A stretch of 64,000 bases of DNA, from contig NZ_RCZP01000001.1 in NCBI RefSeq assembly GCF_006438825.1, positions 435,056-499,055 of the forward strand. The letters are read 5' to 3'. This stretch comes from Muricoccus nepalensis. GTDB taxonomy: Bacteria > Pseudomonadota > Alphaproteobacteria > Acetobacterales > Acetobacteraceae. Below the pieces are notes generated by a model. It was not told the DNA's origin and made no database searches. It worked only from the letters and a program-made list of their open reading frames with translations. Every line of letters starts with the position of its first letter. Positions within the stretch are counted from its first letter, which is position 1. Of this stretch, positions 8,837 through 17,299 are shown one piece after another. The translations under genes were made by a program, and so were the position numbers.

Positions 8837-9034
8837 ATGAGCACCTTCCGAGCCCTCTCCCTCCCCGGCCGCGTCGTCCTCGTGCACGACATGCCCGACC
8901 AAGTCGTGGTCTCCGAGTTCGACGTCGCCGAGGCGTCGACGCTCCTGCGCCAGATCGAGGACGCGCTGGCCAGCGTGCTGCGCGGCCTGTCCGAGCAGGC
9001 CAGCGGGCCGCTGCTGCCCGAAACGGTGGGCTGA
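8837..9034 (+). CDS. Hypothetical protein, 65 aa
   Basis: A short ORF, 'MSTFRALSLPGRVVLVHDMP' onward, ending 'SGPLLPETVG'. It has no signal peptide or membrane helix. The middle ('VAEASTLLRQIEDALASVLRGLSEQ') should form an amphipathic helix. It begins about 150 bp from the divergent catalase-like gene and ends 13 bp before the convergent alaS stop. No family recognised. Length, position in an otherwise empty gap and a balanced composition make it plausible. Confidence 0.5.
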   Translation: MSTFRALSLPGRVVLVHDMPDQVVVSEFDVAEASTLLRQIEDALASVLRGLSEQASGPLLPETVG

Positions 9035-9047
9035 CGCCCTCACGCCG

Positions 9048-11693
9048 TCACGCGGCCAGCGCGCCGCGGATCGCGGCGAGGGCCTCTCCGGCGCGGGCGC
9101 CCTCCGGGCCGCCGGCCTGGGCCATGTCCGGGCGCCCGCCGCCGCCCTTGCCGCCGACCGCGGCCGAGGCGGCGCGGACGAGGGTGACGGCGTCCGCCTT
9201 GCCCTTCGCGGCCTCGCCGACGGCGACGACGATGCTCGCCTTGCCCTCCGCGGAGGAGACGAGGGCGACGACGTCAGCGGTGCCGCCCTTGAGGATGGCT
9301 TCCGCGAGGCCCTTGAGGTCGCGGGGCGGGACTTCGCCGAGGTCGCGCAGCGAGACGCGGAGGCCGGCGAGCTCCTCGACCTCGGCGGCGCTGCCGCCGG
9401 TGGCGAGCTTGCGGCGGAGGTCGGCGACCTCGCGCTCGAGCTTGCGGCGATCCTCGAGGAGGGCCGCGATTCGGGCGGGGACCTCATGGGCCGGGACCTT
9501 GAGGCTGGCCGCGGCCTCGCGGAGGAGGCGCTCCTCCTCCTCGATGATGGCCAGCGCCGCGGGGCCGGTGACGGCCTCCACGCGGCGGACGCCGGCGGCA
9601 ACGGCGCCTTCATTGACGATCTTGAAGAGGCCGATGTCGCCGGTGCGGGCGACGTGGGTGCCGCCGCAGAGCTCCAGGCTGTAGACGCCGTGACGCGAGG
9701 TGGCCTCGGGGTCGTGGGCCATGCCGACGACGCGGACCTCGTCGCCGTACTTCTCGCCGAAGAGGGCCATGGCGCCGGCCTCGACGGCCTGCTCGGGCGT
9801 CATCAGGCGGGTGGTGACCTCGGCGTTCTCGCGGATGCGGGCGTTCACCTCCTGCTCGACCCAGGCGAGGTCCTCGGGGGATATCGGCGTGGGCTGGGAA
9901 ACGTCGAAGCGGAGGCGGTCGGGGGCGTTGAGGCTGCCCTTCTGGGCGACGTGGTCGCCGAGGCGGCGGCGGAGCGCCTCGTGCAGGAGGTGGGTGGCGC
10001 TGTGGTGGGCGCGGATGGCGCTGCGGCGGGAGTGGGCGACCTCCGCCAGGACGGCGGCGCCGGTGGTGGCGGTGCCGTGCTGGACGGTGCCGAGATGGAC
10101 GAAGAGGCCGAGCTTCTTCTGGGTGTCGCGGATCGCGATCTGGAGGCCGTCGGCGGTGATGAGGCCGGCGTCGCCGACCTGGCCGCCGGACTCCGCGTAG
10201 AAGGGGGTCTGGTTGAGGACGACGGAGACCTCGGTGCCCTCGGGGGCGGTGGTGACCTCCTGGCCGTTCGCGACGAGGGCGAGGATGGAGGCCTCGGCGC
10301 GCTCGGTGGTGTAGCCCTGGAACTCGGTGCCGGTGCCGAGGCGTTCCTTGATGTCGAACCAGAGGGATTCGGTGGCGGCGTCGCCGGTGCCGGACCAGGC
10401 GGCGCGAGCGCGGCGGCGCTGCTCGGCCATGGCGGTCTCGAAGCCGGCGGTGTCGACGGGGCGGCCCTCGGCGCGGAGCGCGTCCTGGGTGAGGTCGAGG
10501 GGGAAGCCGAAGGTGTCGTAGAGGCGGAAGGCGACGTCGCCCGGGAGGGGCTGGCGGTCGCCGAGCTTGGCGGTTTCCTCGGCGAGGAGGCCGAGGCCGC
10601 GCTCGAGGAGGTGGCGGAAGCGGGTTTCCTCGAGGCGCAGCGTCTCGGTGATGAGGGATTCGGCGCGGACGAGCTCGGGGTAGGCGGCGCCCATCTGGCG
10701 GTTCAGCACGGGGACCAGGCGGGGGAGCAGCGGGTCGCGCGCGCCCATCATGTGGGCGTGGCGCATGGCGCGGCGGAGGATGCGGCGGAGGACGTAGCCG
10801 CGGCCCTCGTTGGAGGGGAGGACGCCTTCCGCGATGAGGAAGGCGCCGGAGCGGAGGTGGTCGGCGACGACGCGGTGGCTGGCCTTGAAGGGGCCGTCGG
10901 GGTCCTGGCCGGTGGCCTCCGCACTGGCGAGGATGATCGCGCGGAAGGTGTCGGTGTCGTAGTTGTCGTGGACGCCCTGGAGGATCGCGGTGAAGCGCTC
11001 CATGCCCATGCCAGTGTCGATGGAGGGGCGCGGGAGGGGGCGGCGGGTGCCGGCCGGCTCCTCCAGGTACTGCATGAAGACGAGGTTCCAGATCTCGATG
11101 AAGCGGTCGCCGTCCTCGTCCGGGGAGCCGGGGGGGCCGCCGGGGATCGCCTCGCCGTGGTCGTAGAAGATCTCGGAGCAGGGGCCGCAGGGGCCGGTGT
11201 CGCCCATGCGCCAGAAGTTGTCCGAGGTCGCGATGCGGATGATCTTCTCGTCCGGCAGGCCCGCGATCTTGCGCCAGAGGGCGGCGGCGTCCTCGTCCTC
11301 GCTGTAGACGGTGACGAGGAGCTTCTCCTTGGGGAGCGCGAAGTCGCGCGTCAGCAGGGTCCAGGCGTGGGTGATCGCCTGCTCCTTGAAGTAGTCGCCG
11401 AAGGAGAAGTTCCCCAGCATCTCGAAGAAGGTGTGGTGGCGGGCGGTGTAGCCGACGTTGTCGAGGTCGTTGTGCTTGCCGCCGGCGCGGACGCATTTCT
11501 GGGCGGTGGTGGCGCGGTTGTAGGGGCGGCGCTCCGCCCCCGTGAAGACGTTCTTGAACTGCACCATGCCGGAGTTGGTGAAGAGCAGCGTGGGGTCGTT
11601 GCGCGGCACCAGGGGGCTGCTGTCCACGACGGAATGTCCGTTGCGGGCGAAGTAGTCCAGGAAGGTGGCGCGGACGTCGTTGCTGCTGGTCAT
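9048..11693 (-). CDS. alaS: Alanine--tRNA ligase
   Basis: An 881-aa cytoplasmic class II aminoacyl-tRNA synthetase that charges tRNA-Ala and edits mischarged Ser and Gly. The N-terminal catalytic core is clear ('[20 protein letters not shown]', '[18 protein letters not shown]', '[15 protein letters not shown]', '[16 protein letters not shown]'). The editing domain has the zinc-binding '[13 protein letters not shown]' and 'CGGTH' motifs. A C-terminal coiled coil and glycine-rich C-Ala domain ('[16 protein letters not shown]') end the protein. The start at ATG 11693 ('[15 protein letters not shown]') gives the normal family length; the frame is open 35 codons further but that region is proline-rich. 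Confidence 0.97.
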   Translation of the reverse strand: MTSSNDVRATFLDYFARNGHSVVDSSPLVPRNDPTLLFTNSGMVQFKNVFTGAERRPYNRATTAQKCVRAGGKHNDLDNVGYTARHHTFFEMLGNFSFGDYFKEQAITHAWTLLTRDFALPKEKLLVTVYSEDEDAAALWRKIAGLPDEKIIRIATSDNFWRMGDTGPCGPCSEIFYDHGEAIPGGPPGSPDEDGDRFIEIWNLVFMQYLEEPAGTRRPLPRPSIDTGMGMERFTAILQGVHDNYDTDTFRAIILASAEATGQDPDGPFKASHRVVADHLRSGAFLIAEGVLPSNEGRGYVLRRILRRAMRHAHMMGARDPLLPRLVPVLNRQMGAAYPELVRAESLITETLRLEETRFRHLLERGLGLLAEETAKLGDRQPLPGDVAFRLYDTFGFPLDLTQDALRAEGRPVDTAGFETAMAEQRRRARAAWSGTGDAATESLWFDIKERLGTGTEFQGYTTERAEASILALVANGQEVTTAPEGTEVSVVLNQTPFYAESGGQVGDAGLITADGLQIAIRDTQKKLGLFVHLGTVQHGTATTGAAVLAEVAHSRRSAIRAHHSATHLLHEALRRRLGDHVAQKGSLNAPDRLRFDVSQPTPISPEDLAWVEQEVNARIRENAEVTTRLMTPEQAVEAGAMALFGEKYGDEVRVVGMAHDPEATSRHGVYSLELCGGTHVARTGDIGLFKIVNEGAVAAGVRRVEAVTGPAALAIIEEEERLLREAAASLKVPAHEVPARIAALLEDRRKLEREVADLRRKLATGGSAAEVEELAGLRVSLRDLGEVPPRDLKGLAEAILKGGTADVVALVSSAEGKASIVVAVGEAAKGKADAVTLVRAASAAVGGKGGGGRPDMAQAGGPEGARAGEALAAIRGALAA

Positions 11694-11788
11694 GGCGGTG
11701 GTTTTGGTTCCGATTCCTCGCGGGAACGCGACCGGGGCGTGTAGCCCGGCGGGGGGCGGCGCGTCGAGGGGCGGGGCCGGCGGCGCGA

Positions 11789-12379
11789 TCACGGCCACGC
11801 ATTCCTGACCGAGGCGGGGATGCGCTTGCGGCCGAGGGCGGCTTTCGCGAGGGCGGTGAGGGCTTTCAGGTGGGCTTTGGCCGCCGCGAGGGAGGCGCGG
11901 GTGGGTTCGAGGCGGGGGTGCGGGGCCCGCGCGACGATTTCGGACAAATGCGGGTCGGGGAGGAGCCAGGGCGGGGCGTTGAGCGCGCTGCGGAGGCCGA
12001 GCCGGCGGATGAGGAGAAGGAGGGGCATGCCGCCGAGGCGAGCCGCGCGACGGGTGGCGCGGCAGATGGCGTACTCGATGGTGCGGAGGGGGTGGTTGGG
12101 GGCGGCGTCGTGCAGGGCCTCGAGCAGGCGCTGCCAGAGGCCGGCGTGGGTGAGGCGGCGGAAGAAGCGGGCGACGGTCTGGGGGTTGCCGTACTCGGGC
12201 GGGAGGGTGCGCCAGGGGTCGCCCAGGGTGTGGGCGAGGTGGAAGAGGGCGTCCATGCGGGCGCGGAGGTCGGGGATGCGGCGGCCCTGCGGGGCGCGGG
12301 GGAGGACGTAGGGGAGGAGGGCAGCCCAGGCGTCGTCGGAGAGGGGGGTCCAGGGGCGGGGTGGGGTGAGGCGGGACAT
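11789..12379 (-). CDS. IS5-like DUF4096-domain protein lacking a DDE domain
   Basis: A 196-aa protein whose N-terminal half ('[15 protein letters not shown]', '[17 protein letters not shown]', '[19 protein letters not shown]') matches the DUF4096 helix-turn-helix found at the N-terminus of IS5/IS1182-type transposases. No DDE catalytic domain follows. The C-terminal half instead is a conserved-looking helical region ('[20 protein letters not shown]', '[18 protein letters not shown]') and a basic tail. ATG 12379 has AGGAG at a good distance; the longer upstream frame runs into AT-rich DNA. I see no terminal inverted repeats or target duplication. It may be a domesticated DNA-binding remnant. 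It borders the low-GC SIR2 gene. Confidence 0.65.
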   Translation of the reverse strand: MSRLTPPRPWTPLSDDAWAALLPYVLPRAPQGRRIPDLRARMDALFHLAHTLGDPWRTLPPEYGNPQTVARFFRRLTHAGLWQRLLEALHDAAPNHPLRTIEYAICRATRRAARLGGMPLLLLIRRLGLRSALNAPPWLLPDPHLSEIVARAPHPRLEPTRASLAAAKAHLKALTALAKAALGRKRIPASVRNAWP

Positions 12380-12500
12380 GGGGGCTCCTCCCTTCGAACC
12401 ATGCACGCTGAAGGAATTTTTTCCTTTTGTCAAGAACTGATTAGATCCACGATCTCTCACCCACAAACGTCGCTCCCCATCAACGATCACAAACGTTCTG

Positions 12501-14096
12501 TTAAAAGCCGAACTCCACCGCGTCGTAAAAACAGATCAGCTTTCGAAAGAAAGATGCGTAAGAGCCCTTAAGCATTCTCTGTACATTCTGCTCAAGGAAT
12601 ACCCGCAAGACATTTGTATCCACTTCGTCTCTTTGCTGAAAGGGAATCATCAATAAAGCTTTCTCTGGCGTAGTCTTCTCCAACATCTCTGCCGTTGTTA
12701 GCCCAAAAAATTCGCGTTCATATTGTTTGCGGTAGCTTTCGACTTCAAAGCCTTCTTTGTTCGTTCTTTTCACGATCGTTCTAGCCGCATCAAAGTCGGA
12801 TCGGTCCAGAGCTGCCTGCGAATCGACTCCAGCAGCACGCAAATAGCGGAAGGCAGGGATATATCGATTGGACAACCTCAAGAAAGAAGGATAAGACGAT
12901 TTTAGCAGATCAACCGCCGAATACTGAGATTGATCCCGAACTATGTCCGCAAGAATGTCATCCGGAAGCACCCCCGCATATCCACGGGCACCCAAAGACG
13001 ATCTAACAAGGTCAGAATGAATTTCGAATGCTTCACTCTGCTGTTTCGTTGCAACACCCACTCCAACTACAAACTCCACATCTTCCTTCTGGTCTATCTC
13101 ATCTAGATCTAACACAGCAAGTTTGGTCTCAGGTGTCGACGACCGCACCAACTCGTACATCTGCTCTTTACAATACCGAAGTACACGCGCCGGAATGCGT
13201 CTCTTGGTGGCATCAACGGCCGCGTAAATCTTAGAAAAATCGTCAGTTATAATATTCGTAACTCGAATTCGATCTCGGCCGATGGTTATCATAGCTCCTT
13301 CAAACGCGTCCCCCTGACCTTCGGCAGGTCGTCCCACAAAGATGAGATTACGTTCGAATTGCACTAGTTTATCAGGCGTTAAGCATTCAGCAATAGAAGC
13401 AATAATTGCTTGTATATGTGGGTCGTTGATCGAGTAACCTAAGAAAATCACTGGATGCTCGACGAAGATTGTAATTAGCTTGGCCGCCAGATAGGGATTT
13501 CTCTTCTGAAAATCAGCGTAATCTTCACGAGTAAGTACCAAAGACGCAGGCTGACTAGAGCAGCCGTGTATTTTGTAGATCTCCGCAACGGATTGAGGGT
13601 TTGAAAATAACAGCTCCTGCTGCCCTATGAAGACTTTATAATCAGGAAAGAGTTCTTCAAGAAGCAGGTCCCAGTTAGTAGTAATAATACCATCAACGTT
13701 CATCTGGGAGAGGAGTTCTATCTCCTGCTTCAACATGCCATCCCTCTCGTAATCTACCGAAATAGCACGAAGGTGATTCGAGATTTCAATTTTGAGCGCT
13801 GACGCAAAATCATTAACCTGCCCACCAAATAAACGTCTGCTTTGCTCATAATCGGGAGCTGCCCACCAAAACTCGTGAAAGTCCTTCGCAATCAATGATG
13901 CTGTGTATGGCAAATCGCCATTGGCGCTAGAAAGATAGTAGCGATAATCCTTGAGTCCTACGCAAAAACGCTCCAGCAACTTGGACCACGTTTCTAGCCC
14001 GATGTAGCGCCGGGCAAAGCCGGAACCAACAAAGAGGAAAGGTGCCCCACCACTTCTCTGGAGAAGTTGCGTGAGTTCTACCGTGATGTCTACCAC
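12501..14096 (-). CDS. Stand-alone SIR2-family protein, candidate anti-phage NADase
   Basis: A 531-aa protein with an N-terminal SIR2-like domain of about 250 residues. Visible motifs are 'FLFVGSGFARRYIGLETW' (glycine loop, residues 20-37), 'GIITTNWDLLLEEL' (139-143 is TTNWD, with N141), 'YKIHGCS' with H177, 'LTREDY' (188-193) and 'FLGYSINDPHIQAII' (219 onward). N141 and H177 fit the NAD-binding and catalytic residues of defence SIR2 NADases such as ThsA. The remaining 280 residues match nothing I know and could be a sensor. The start is GTG 14096 with GGGAG 6 bases upstream. Base composition is much more AT-rich than any neighbour, indicating transfer. No partner gene is visible. Confidence 0.8.
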   Translation of the reverse strand: MVDITVELTQLLQRSGGAPFLFVGSGFARRYIGLETWSKLLERFCVGLKDYRYYLSSANGDLPYTASLIAKDFHEFWWAAPDYEQSRRLFGGQVNDFASALKIEISNHLRAISVDYERDGMLKQEIELLSQMNVDGIITTNWDLLLEELFPDYKVFIGQQELLFSNPQSVAEIYKIHGCSSQPASLVLTREDYADFQKRNPYLAAKLITIFVEHPVIFLGYSINDPHIQAIIASIAECLTPDKLVQFERNLIFVGRPAEGQGDAFEGAMITIGRDRIRVTNIITDDFSKIYAAVDATKRRIPARVLRYCKEQMYELVRSSTPETKLAVLDLDEIDQKEDVEFVVGVGVATKQQSEAFEIHSDLVRSSLGARGYAGVLPDDILADIVRDQSQYSAVDLLKSSYPSFLRLSNRYIPAFRYLRAAGVDSQAALDRSDFDAARTIVKRTNKEGFEVESYRKQYEREFFGLTTAEMLEKTTPEKALLMIPFQQRDEVDTNVLRVFLEQNVQRMLKGSYASFFRKLICFYDAVEFGF

Positions 14097-14133
14097 TACT
14101 TACTCCCACAAAAATAGCGGCACTATCAACAAA

Positions 14134-14153
14134 TGGACCTGCTCAAGGGTCCA
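14134..14153. promoter_or_regulatory. Inverted repeat upstream of the SIR2 gene
   Basis: TGGACC (14134-14139) and GGTCCA (14148-14153) form a perfect 6-bp inverted repeat with an 8-base spacer, about 40 bp upstream of the SIR2 start. It could be an operator for a regulator or a weak hairpin; on the plus strand CATTTTTATT follows, but no plus-strand gene ends here. The position upstream of the SIR2 start makes a control site the more likely reading, without proof. Confidence 0.3.
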
Positions 14154-14178
14154 CATTTTTATTGCGACCATTCTAAGC

Positions 14179-14210
14179 AAAAAAGGCCGCAATCCATAAG
14201 GATTGCGGCC
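14179..14210 (-). terminator. Rho-independent terminator of recA
   Basis: On the minus strand, 25 bases past the recA stop, GGCCGCAATCC (14210-14200) pairs perfectly with its complement (14195-14185) across a TTAT loop and is followed by TTTTTT (14184-14179). An 11-bp stem plus a U tract is a textbook intrinsic terminator. It also separates recA from the SIR2 gene that follows on the same strand, so the SIR2 gene needs its own promoter. Confidence 0.92.
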
Positions 14211-14234
14211 GAACTTAGCGTCGTGACGTTCTAA

Positions 14235-15275
14235 CTACTCCGCCGCGGCGGCGGCCTCCTCGGCGTCCGGCGCGACCATCATGGCGTTGGCGACCGCGTT
14301 CGCCTGGTCGCGGATGCGCTTCTCGATGCTGTCGGCCAGCGTCGGGTTGTCGCGGAGGAACTGCTTGGCGTTCTCGCGGCCCTGGCCGATGCGCTGGCTG
14401 TCGGCGGAGAACCAGGCGCCGGACTTCTCGACCACGCCGGCCTTAACGCCGAGGTCGATGAGCTCGCCGACCTTGGAGACGCCCTCGCCGTACATGATGT
14501 CGAACTCGACCTGCCGGAACGGCGGGGCCATCTTGTTCTTCACCACCTTCACGCGGGTCTGGTTGCCGACGACTTCCTCGCGGTCCTTGATCTGGCCGAT
14601 GCGGCGGATCTCCATGCGGATGGAGGCGTAGAACTTCAGGGCGTTGCCGCCCGTGGTCGTCTCCGGGTTGCCGAACATGACGCCGATCTTCAGCCGGATC
14701 TGGTTGAGGAAGATCATCATGCAGTTGGAGCGGCTGATGGAGCCGGTCAGCTTGCGCAGCGCCTGGGACATGAGGCGGGCGTGGAGGCCGACGTGGCTGT
14801 CGCCCATCTCGCCCTCGAGCTCAGCGCGGGGGACGAGGGCGGCGACGGAGTCGATTACCAGGACGTCGATCGCGCCGGAGCGGACGAGGGTGTCGGCGAT
14901 CTCGAGGGCCTGCTCGCCGGCGTCGGGCTGGGAGATGAGGAGGTTGTCGATGTCGACCCCGAGCTTGCGGGCGTAGGTGGGGTCGAGGGCGTGCTCGGCG
15001 TCGATGAAGGCGCAGGTGCCGCCCAGCTTCTGGGCCTCGGCGATGCACTGGAGGGCGAGGGTGGTCTTGCCCGAGGATTCCGGGCCGTAGATCTCGACCA
15101 CGCGGCCCTTGGGGAGGCCGCCGATGCCGAGGGCCAAGTCGAGGCCGAGGGAGCCGGTGGAGATGACCTCCACCTCCTCGTTAATCTGCTTGCCTCCCAT
15201 CCGCATGATGGAGCCCTTCCCGAAGGAACGCTCGATCTGGGAGAGAGCGGCCTCGAGAGCCTTGTTCTTTTCCAT
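14235..15275 (-). CDS. recA: Recombinase RecA
   Basis: A 346-aa DNA-dependent ATPase for homologous recombination and the co-protease that triggers LexA cleavage. Clear features are Walker A '[13 protein letters not shown]', '[11 protein letters not shown]', Walker B '[19 protein letters not shown]', the L1/L2 DNA-binding region ('[20 protein letters not shown]', '[14 protein letters not shown]') and the acidic C-terminal tail '[12 protein letters not shown]'. The length is normal for alphaproteobacteria and the start '[21 protein letters not shown]' is conserved. A LexA box lies about 150 bp upstream and a strong terminator follows. The GC content returns to the genome norm here, marking the edge of the AT-rich SIR2 island. 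Confidence 0.98.
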   Translation of the reverse strand: MEKNKALEAALSQIERSFGKGSIMRMGGKQINEEVEVISTGSLGLDLALGIGGLPKGRVVEIYGPESSGKTTLALQCIAEAQKLGGTCAFIDAEHALDPTYARKLGVDIDNLLISQPDAGEQALEIADTLVRSGAIDVLVIDSVAALVPRAELEGEMGDSHVGLHARLMSQALRKLTGSISRSNCMMIFLNQIRLKIGVMFGNPETTTGGNALKFYASIRMEIRRIGQIKDREEVVGNQTRVKVVKNKMAPPFRQVEFDIMYGEGVSKVGELIDLGVKAGVVEKSGAWFSADSQRIGQGRENAKQFLRDNPTLADSIEKRIRDQANAVANAMMVAPDAEEAAAAAE

Positions 15276-15422
15276 ACTGGAAGTGCCCCTTGCGTTCGGT
15301 GGACGCGGTGTTTGCGTGCCACCGGCGGATGAGTGGATGGGTTGTTACACCACCGCCTCACGCGCTTGTTAAACGGCCGGGGCGGTTGCGCACAAGCGCC
15401 AAACGCCGCCCCGGTCCGTGAT

Positions 15423-15437
15423 GTTCATATTATGTTC
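15423..15437 (-). promoter_or_regulatory. LexA (SOS) box of recA
   Basis: GTTCATATTATGTTC matches the alphaproteobacterial LexA consensus GTTC-N7-GTTC exactly (GAAC-N7-GAAC on the other strand). It lies in the recA upstream region, 148 bp before the recA start codon and 31 bp from the end of the neighbouring kinase gene. LexA bound here would repress recA until DNA damage. The AT-rich spacer is unusual for this genome, adding to its credibility. Confidence 0.88.
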
Positions 15438-15468
15438 AGGGTTCCGGAATCAAGGGGAACGGCGTGGT

Positions 15469-17100
15469 TCAGGGGAGGCCCGCGACGGTTTCGACGAGCT
15501 CGGCGGGGCGGTAGGGCTTGGGGAGGAAGGTGGGGCGGGGGTGGAGGGGGGGGAGGCCCCTGCCCTGCCCCGCTGCGCCTTCCCCGCCCGGGGCCGGGCC
15601 CGTGTCGGGGGCGGCGAGCTCGTCGCGGAGCGAGGCCTCGGCGTAGCCGCTGACGAGGACGACGGGCAGGCCGGGGCGGCGGGCGCGGAGGGCGCGGGCG
15701 AGGGCGAGGCCGTCCATGCCGGGCATGGTGATGTCGGTGACGAGGGCATCGGGCTCGAGGCCGTCGTCCACGAGCTCGAGGGCGGTGTCGCCGTCCTCGG
15801 CCTGGGTGACCTGGTGCCCCGCGCGCTCGAGGGCGACGGCGGAGAGGCGGCGGAGGGGGGCCTCGTCGTCCACGAGGAGGATGCGGAGGCTCCTGGTGCG
15901 GGGCGTGGGCGGGGCGGCGCGGTTGAAGTTGGCGGGCTCGGGGCCGGGCGGGGGGGCGGCGGTCGCGGCGGGCGCCGCCGGCTCGGCCTCGTGGCGCGGA
16001 AGGGCGATGCGGAAGCGGGTGCGGCCCGGGCGGCTCTCGATCTGCAGGGCGCCGCCGGACTGGCGGACGATGCCGTGGACGGTGGCGAGGCCGAGTCCGG
16101 TGCCGCCCTGGGCGGCGCGGGTGGTGAAGAAGGGCTCGACGATGCGCTGGAGGACCTCGGGCGGCATGCCGGGGCCGGTGTCCGTCACCTCCAGCACCAC
16201 CCAGCGGCCGGGCGGGAGGGGGTCGGGGATGCCCGGTTCCTCGCGCAGCGCGACGGCGGTGTCAGTCGCGATGGTGAGGCGGGCCTCGCCTTCCGGCAGG
16301 GCGGCCATGGCGTCGCGGGCGTTGGTGGCGAGGTTGAGGAGGACCTGGTCGAGCTGGACGGGGTCGACGCGGACGCGGCGGCCGAGGGCGTTGGGGCGAA
16401 GCTCGAGGGCGACGCGGGTGCCGAGGAGGCTGCGGAGCATCGGCGTCATGGCGGTGACGGTGTCGTCGAGGTTCACGACGCGGGGCTCGAGCTGCTGGCG
16501 GCGGGCGAAGGCGAGGAGGCGGCGGACGAGGGCGGCGCCGCGGCCGGCGGCGTCGAGGGCGGGCTGGAGGTCGGCGGCCGCCCCGGGCGCGGCGACGCGC
16601 GCCTGGTCGACCGCGGAGACGATGATCGAGAGAAGGTTGTTGATGTCGTGCGCGATGCCGCCCGCGAGCTGGCCGACGGCGCGCAGGCGCTCGCCGGCGG
16701 CGGCCTCCTCGCGGCGGCGCGCGCGCTCGGAGAGGTCCTCGACGAGGAGGAGGCGGGGGCCGTTTGGCAGGGGGGCGAGGCGGAGGGCGGCGAGGGTGGG
16801 CGCCTGGCCCTCGGGGCGGGCGAGCTCGGCCTCGAGGGCGGGGGCGCCGGGGGCGTCGAGCCAGGCGAGGAGGGCGGCGCGGTGGTCGGTGCCGACGAGG
16901 CTGGCGACGGGGGTTCCCGGGCGGAGCGGCACGGCGGGGCCGAGGAGGCGGCGGAGCGCCGGGTTGGCGTGGAGGAGCGCGTCGGCCTCGTCCAGGAGGG
17001 CGGCGCCCTGGGGGAGCGCGTCGAGGATCGCGAGGAGGCCGGATTCCGGCGCCCGCACCGACCGAGAGAGTCCGAGCGCGCGCCGGATGCTGTCCACCAT
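15469..17100 (-). CDS. Soluble hybrid histidine kinase, CckA-like
   Basis: A 543-aa hybrid kinase without membrane segments. Order: a PAS-like domain (about 20-125), HisKA with H151 in 'AVGQLAGGIAHDINNLLSII', an ATPase domain ('NLATNARDAM', 'VTDTGPGMPPE', 'GGTGLGLATVHGIVRQSGG'), then a receiver (405-543) with D456 in 'ALVTDITMPGMDG'. The 'VSGYAE ... TFLPKPY' ending resembles the CckA receiver. Between these elements is an insertion of about 20 Gly/Pro-rich residues. CckA proper has membrane helices, so this is a relative rather than the orthologue. ATG 17100 starts the conserved text; the longer frame is low complexity. It is divergent from the AceE-like gene. Confidence 0.8.
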   Translation of the reverse strand: MVDSIRRALGLSRSVRAPESGLLAILDALPQGAALLDEADALLHANPALRRLLGPAVPLRPGTPVASLVGTDHRAALLAWLDAPGAPALEAELARPEGQAPTLAALRLAPLPNGPRLLLVEDLSERARRREEAAAGERLRAVGQLAGGIAHDINNLLSIIVSAVDQARVAAPGAAADLQPALDAAGRGAALVRRLLAFARRQQLEPRVVNLDDTVTAMTPMLRSLLGTRVALELRPNALGRRVRVDPVQLDQVLLNLATNARDAMAALPEGEARLTIATDTAVALREEPGIPDPLPPGRWVVLEVTDTGPGMPPEVLQRIVEPFFTTRAAQGGTGLGLATVHGIVRQSGGALQIESRPGRTRFRIALPRHEAEPAAPAATAAPPPGPEPANFNRAAPPTPRTRSLRILLVDDEAPLRRLSAVALERAGHQVTQAEDGDTALELVDDGLEPDALVTDITMPGMDGLALARALRARRPGLPVVLVSGYAEASLRDELAAPDTGPAPGGEGAAGQGRGLPPLHPRPTFLPKPYRPAELVETVAGLP

Positions 17101-17299
17101 GGGCGCATGCTTACCGCACGCGGGGGTTGTGTCCACGGGGGACGATGCGGGGGCGGAGCGATTTTGCCGGGGTGTGCGCCGGGTGTGCGCCGTGGGCCGG
17201 GCCGCTGCGGCGGGTTCGGCCAAGGCTTCGGCGCGGGCCTCGACTTTGGTCCGGCGGCGGCCAACCTTTGGCCGGGTCACGGCCCCCCGGAGTTCCCTC

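Noticed and set aside
9486-11744. A 752-codon plus-strand frame
   Set aside because: It is fully antisense to alaS, with Gly/Ala/Glu low complexity.
11700-12420. A complete IS5-type insertion sequence
   Set aside because: There is no DDE domain, no inverted ends and no target duplication; only a DUF4096-type orphan is present.
12411-12426. A terminator for the SIR2 gene (AAGGAA-TTTT-TTCCTT)
   Set aside because: The stem is short and A/T-rich and on the minus strand no T tract follows it, so evidence is too weak.
12723-13234. Small plus-strand ORFs inside the SIR2 gene
   Set aside because: They are antisense to a long, well-supported gene and show no ribosome site or family text.
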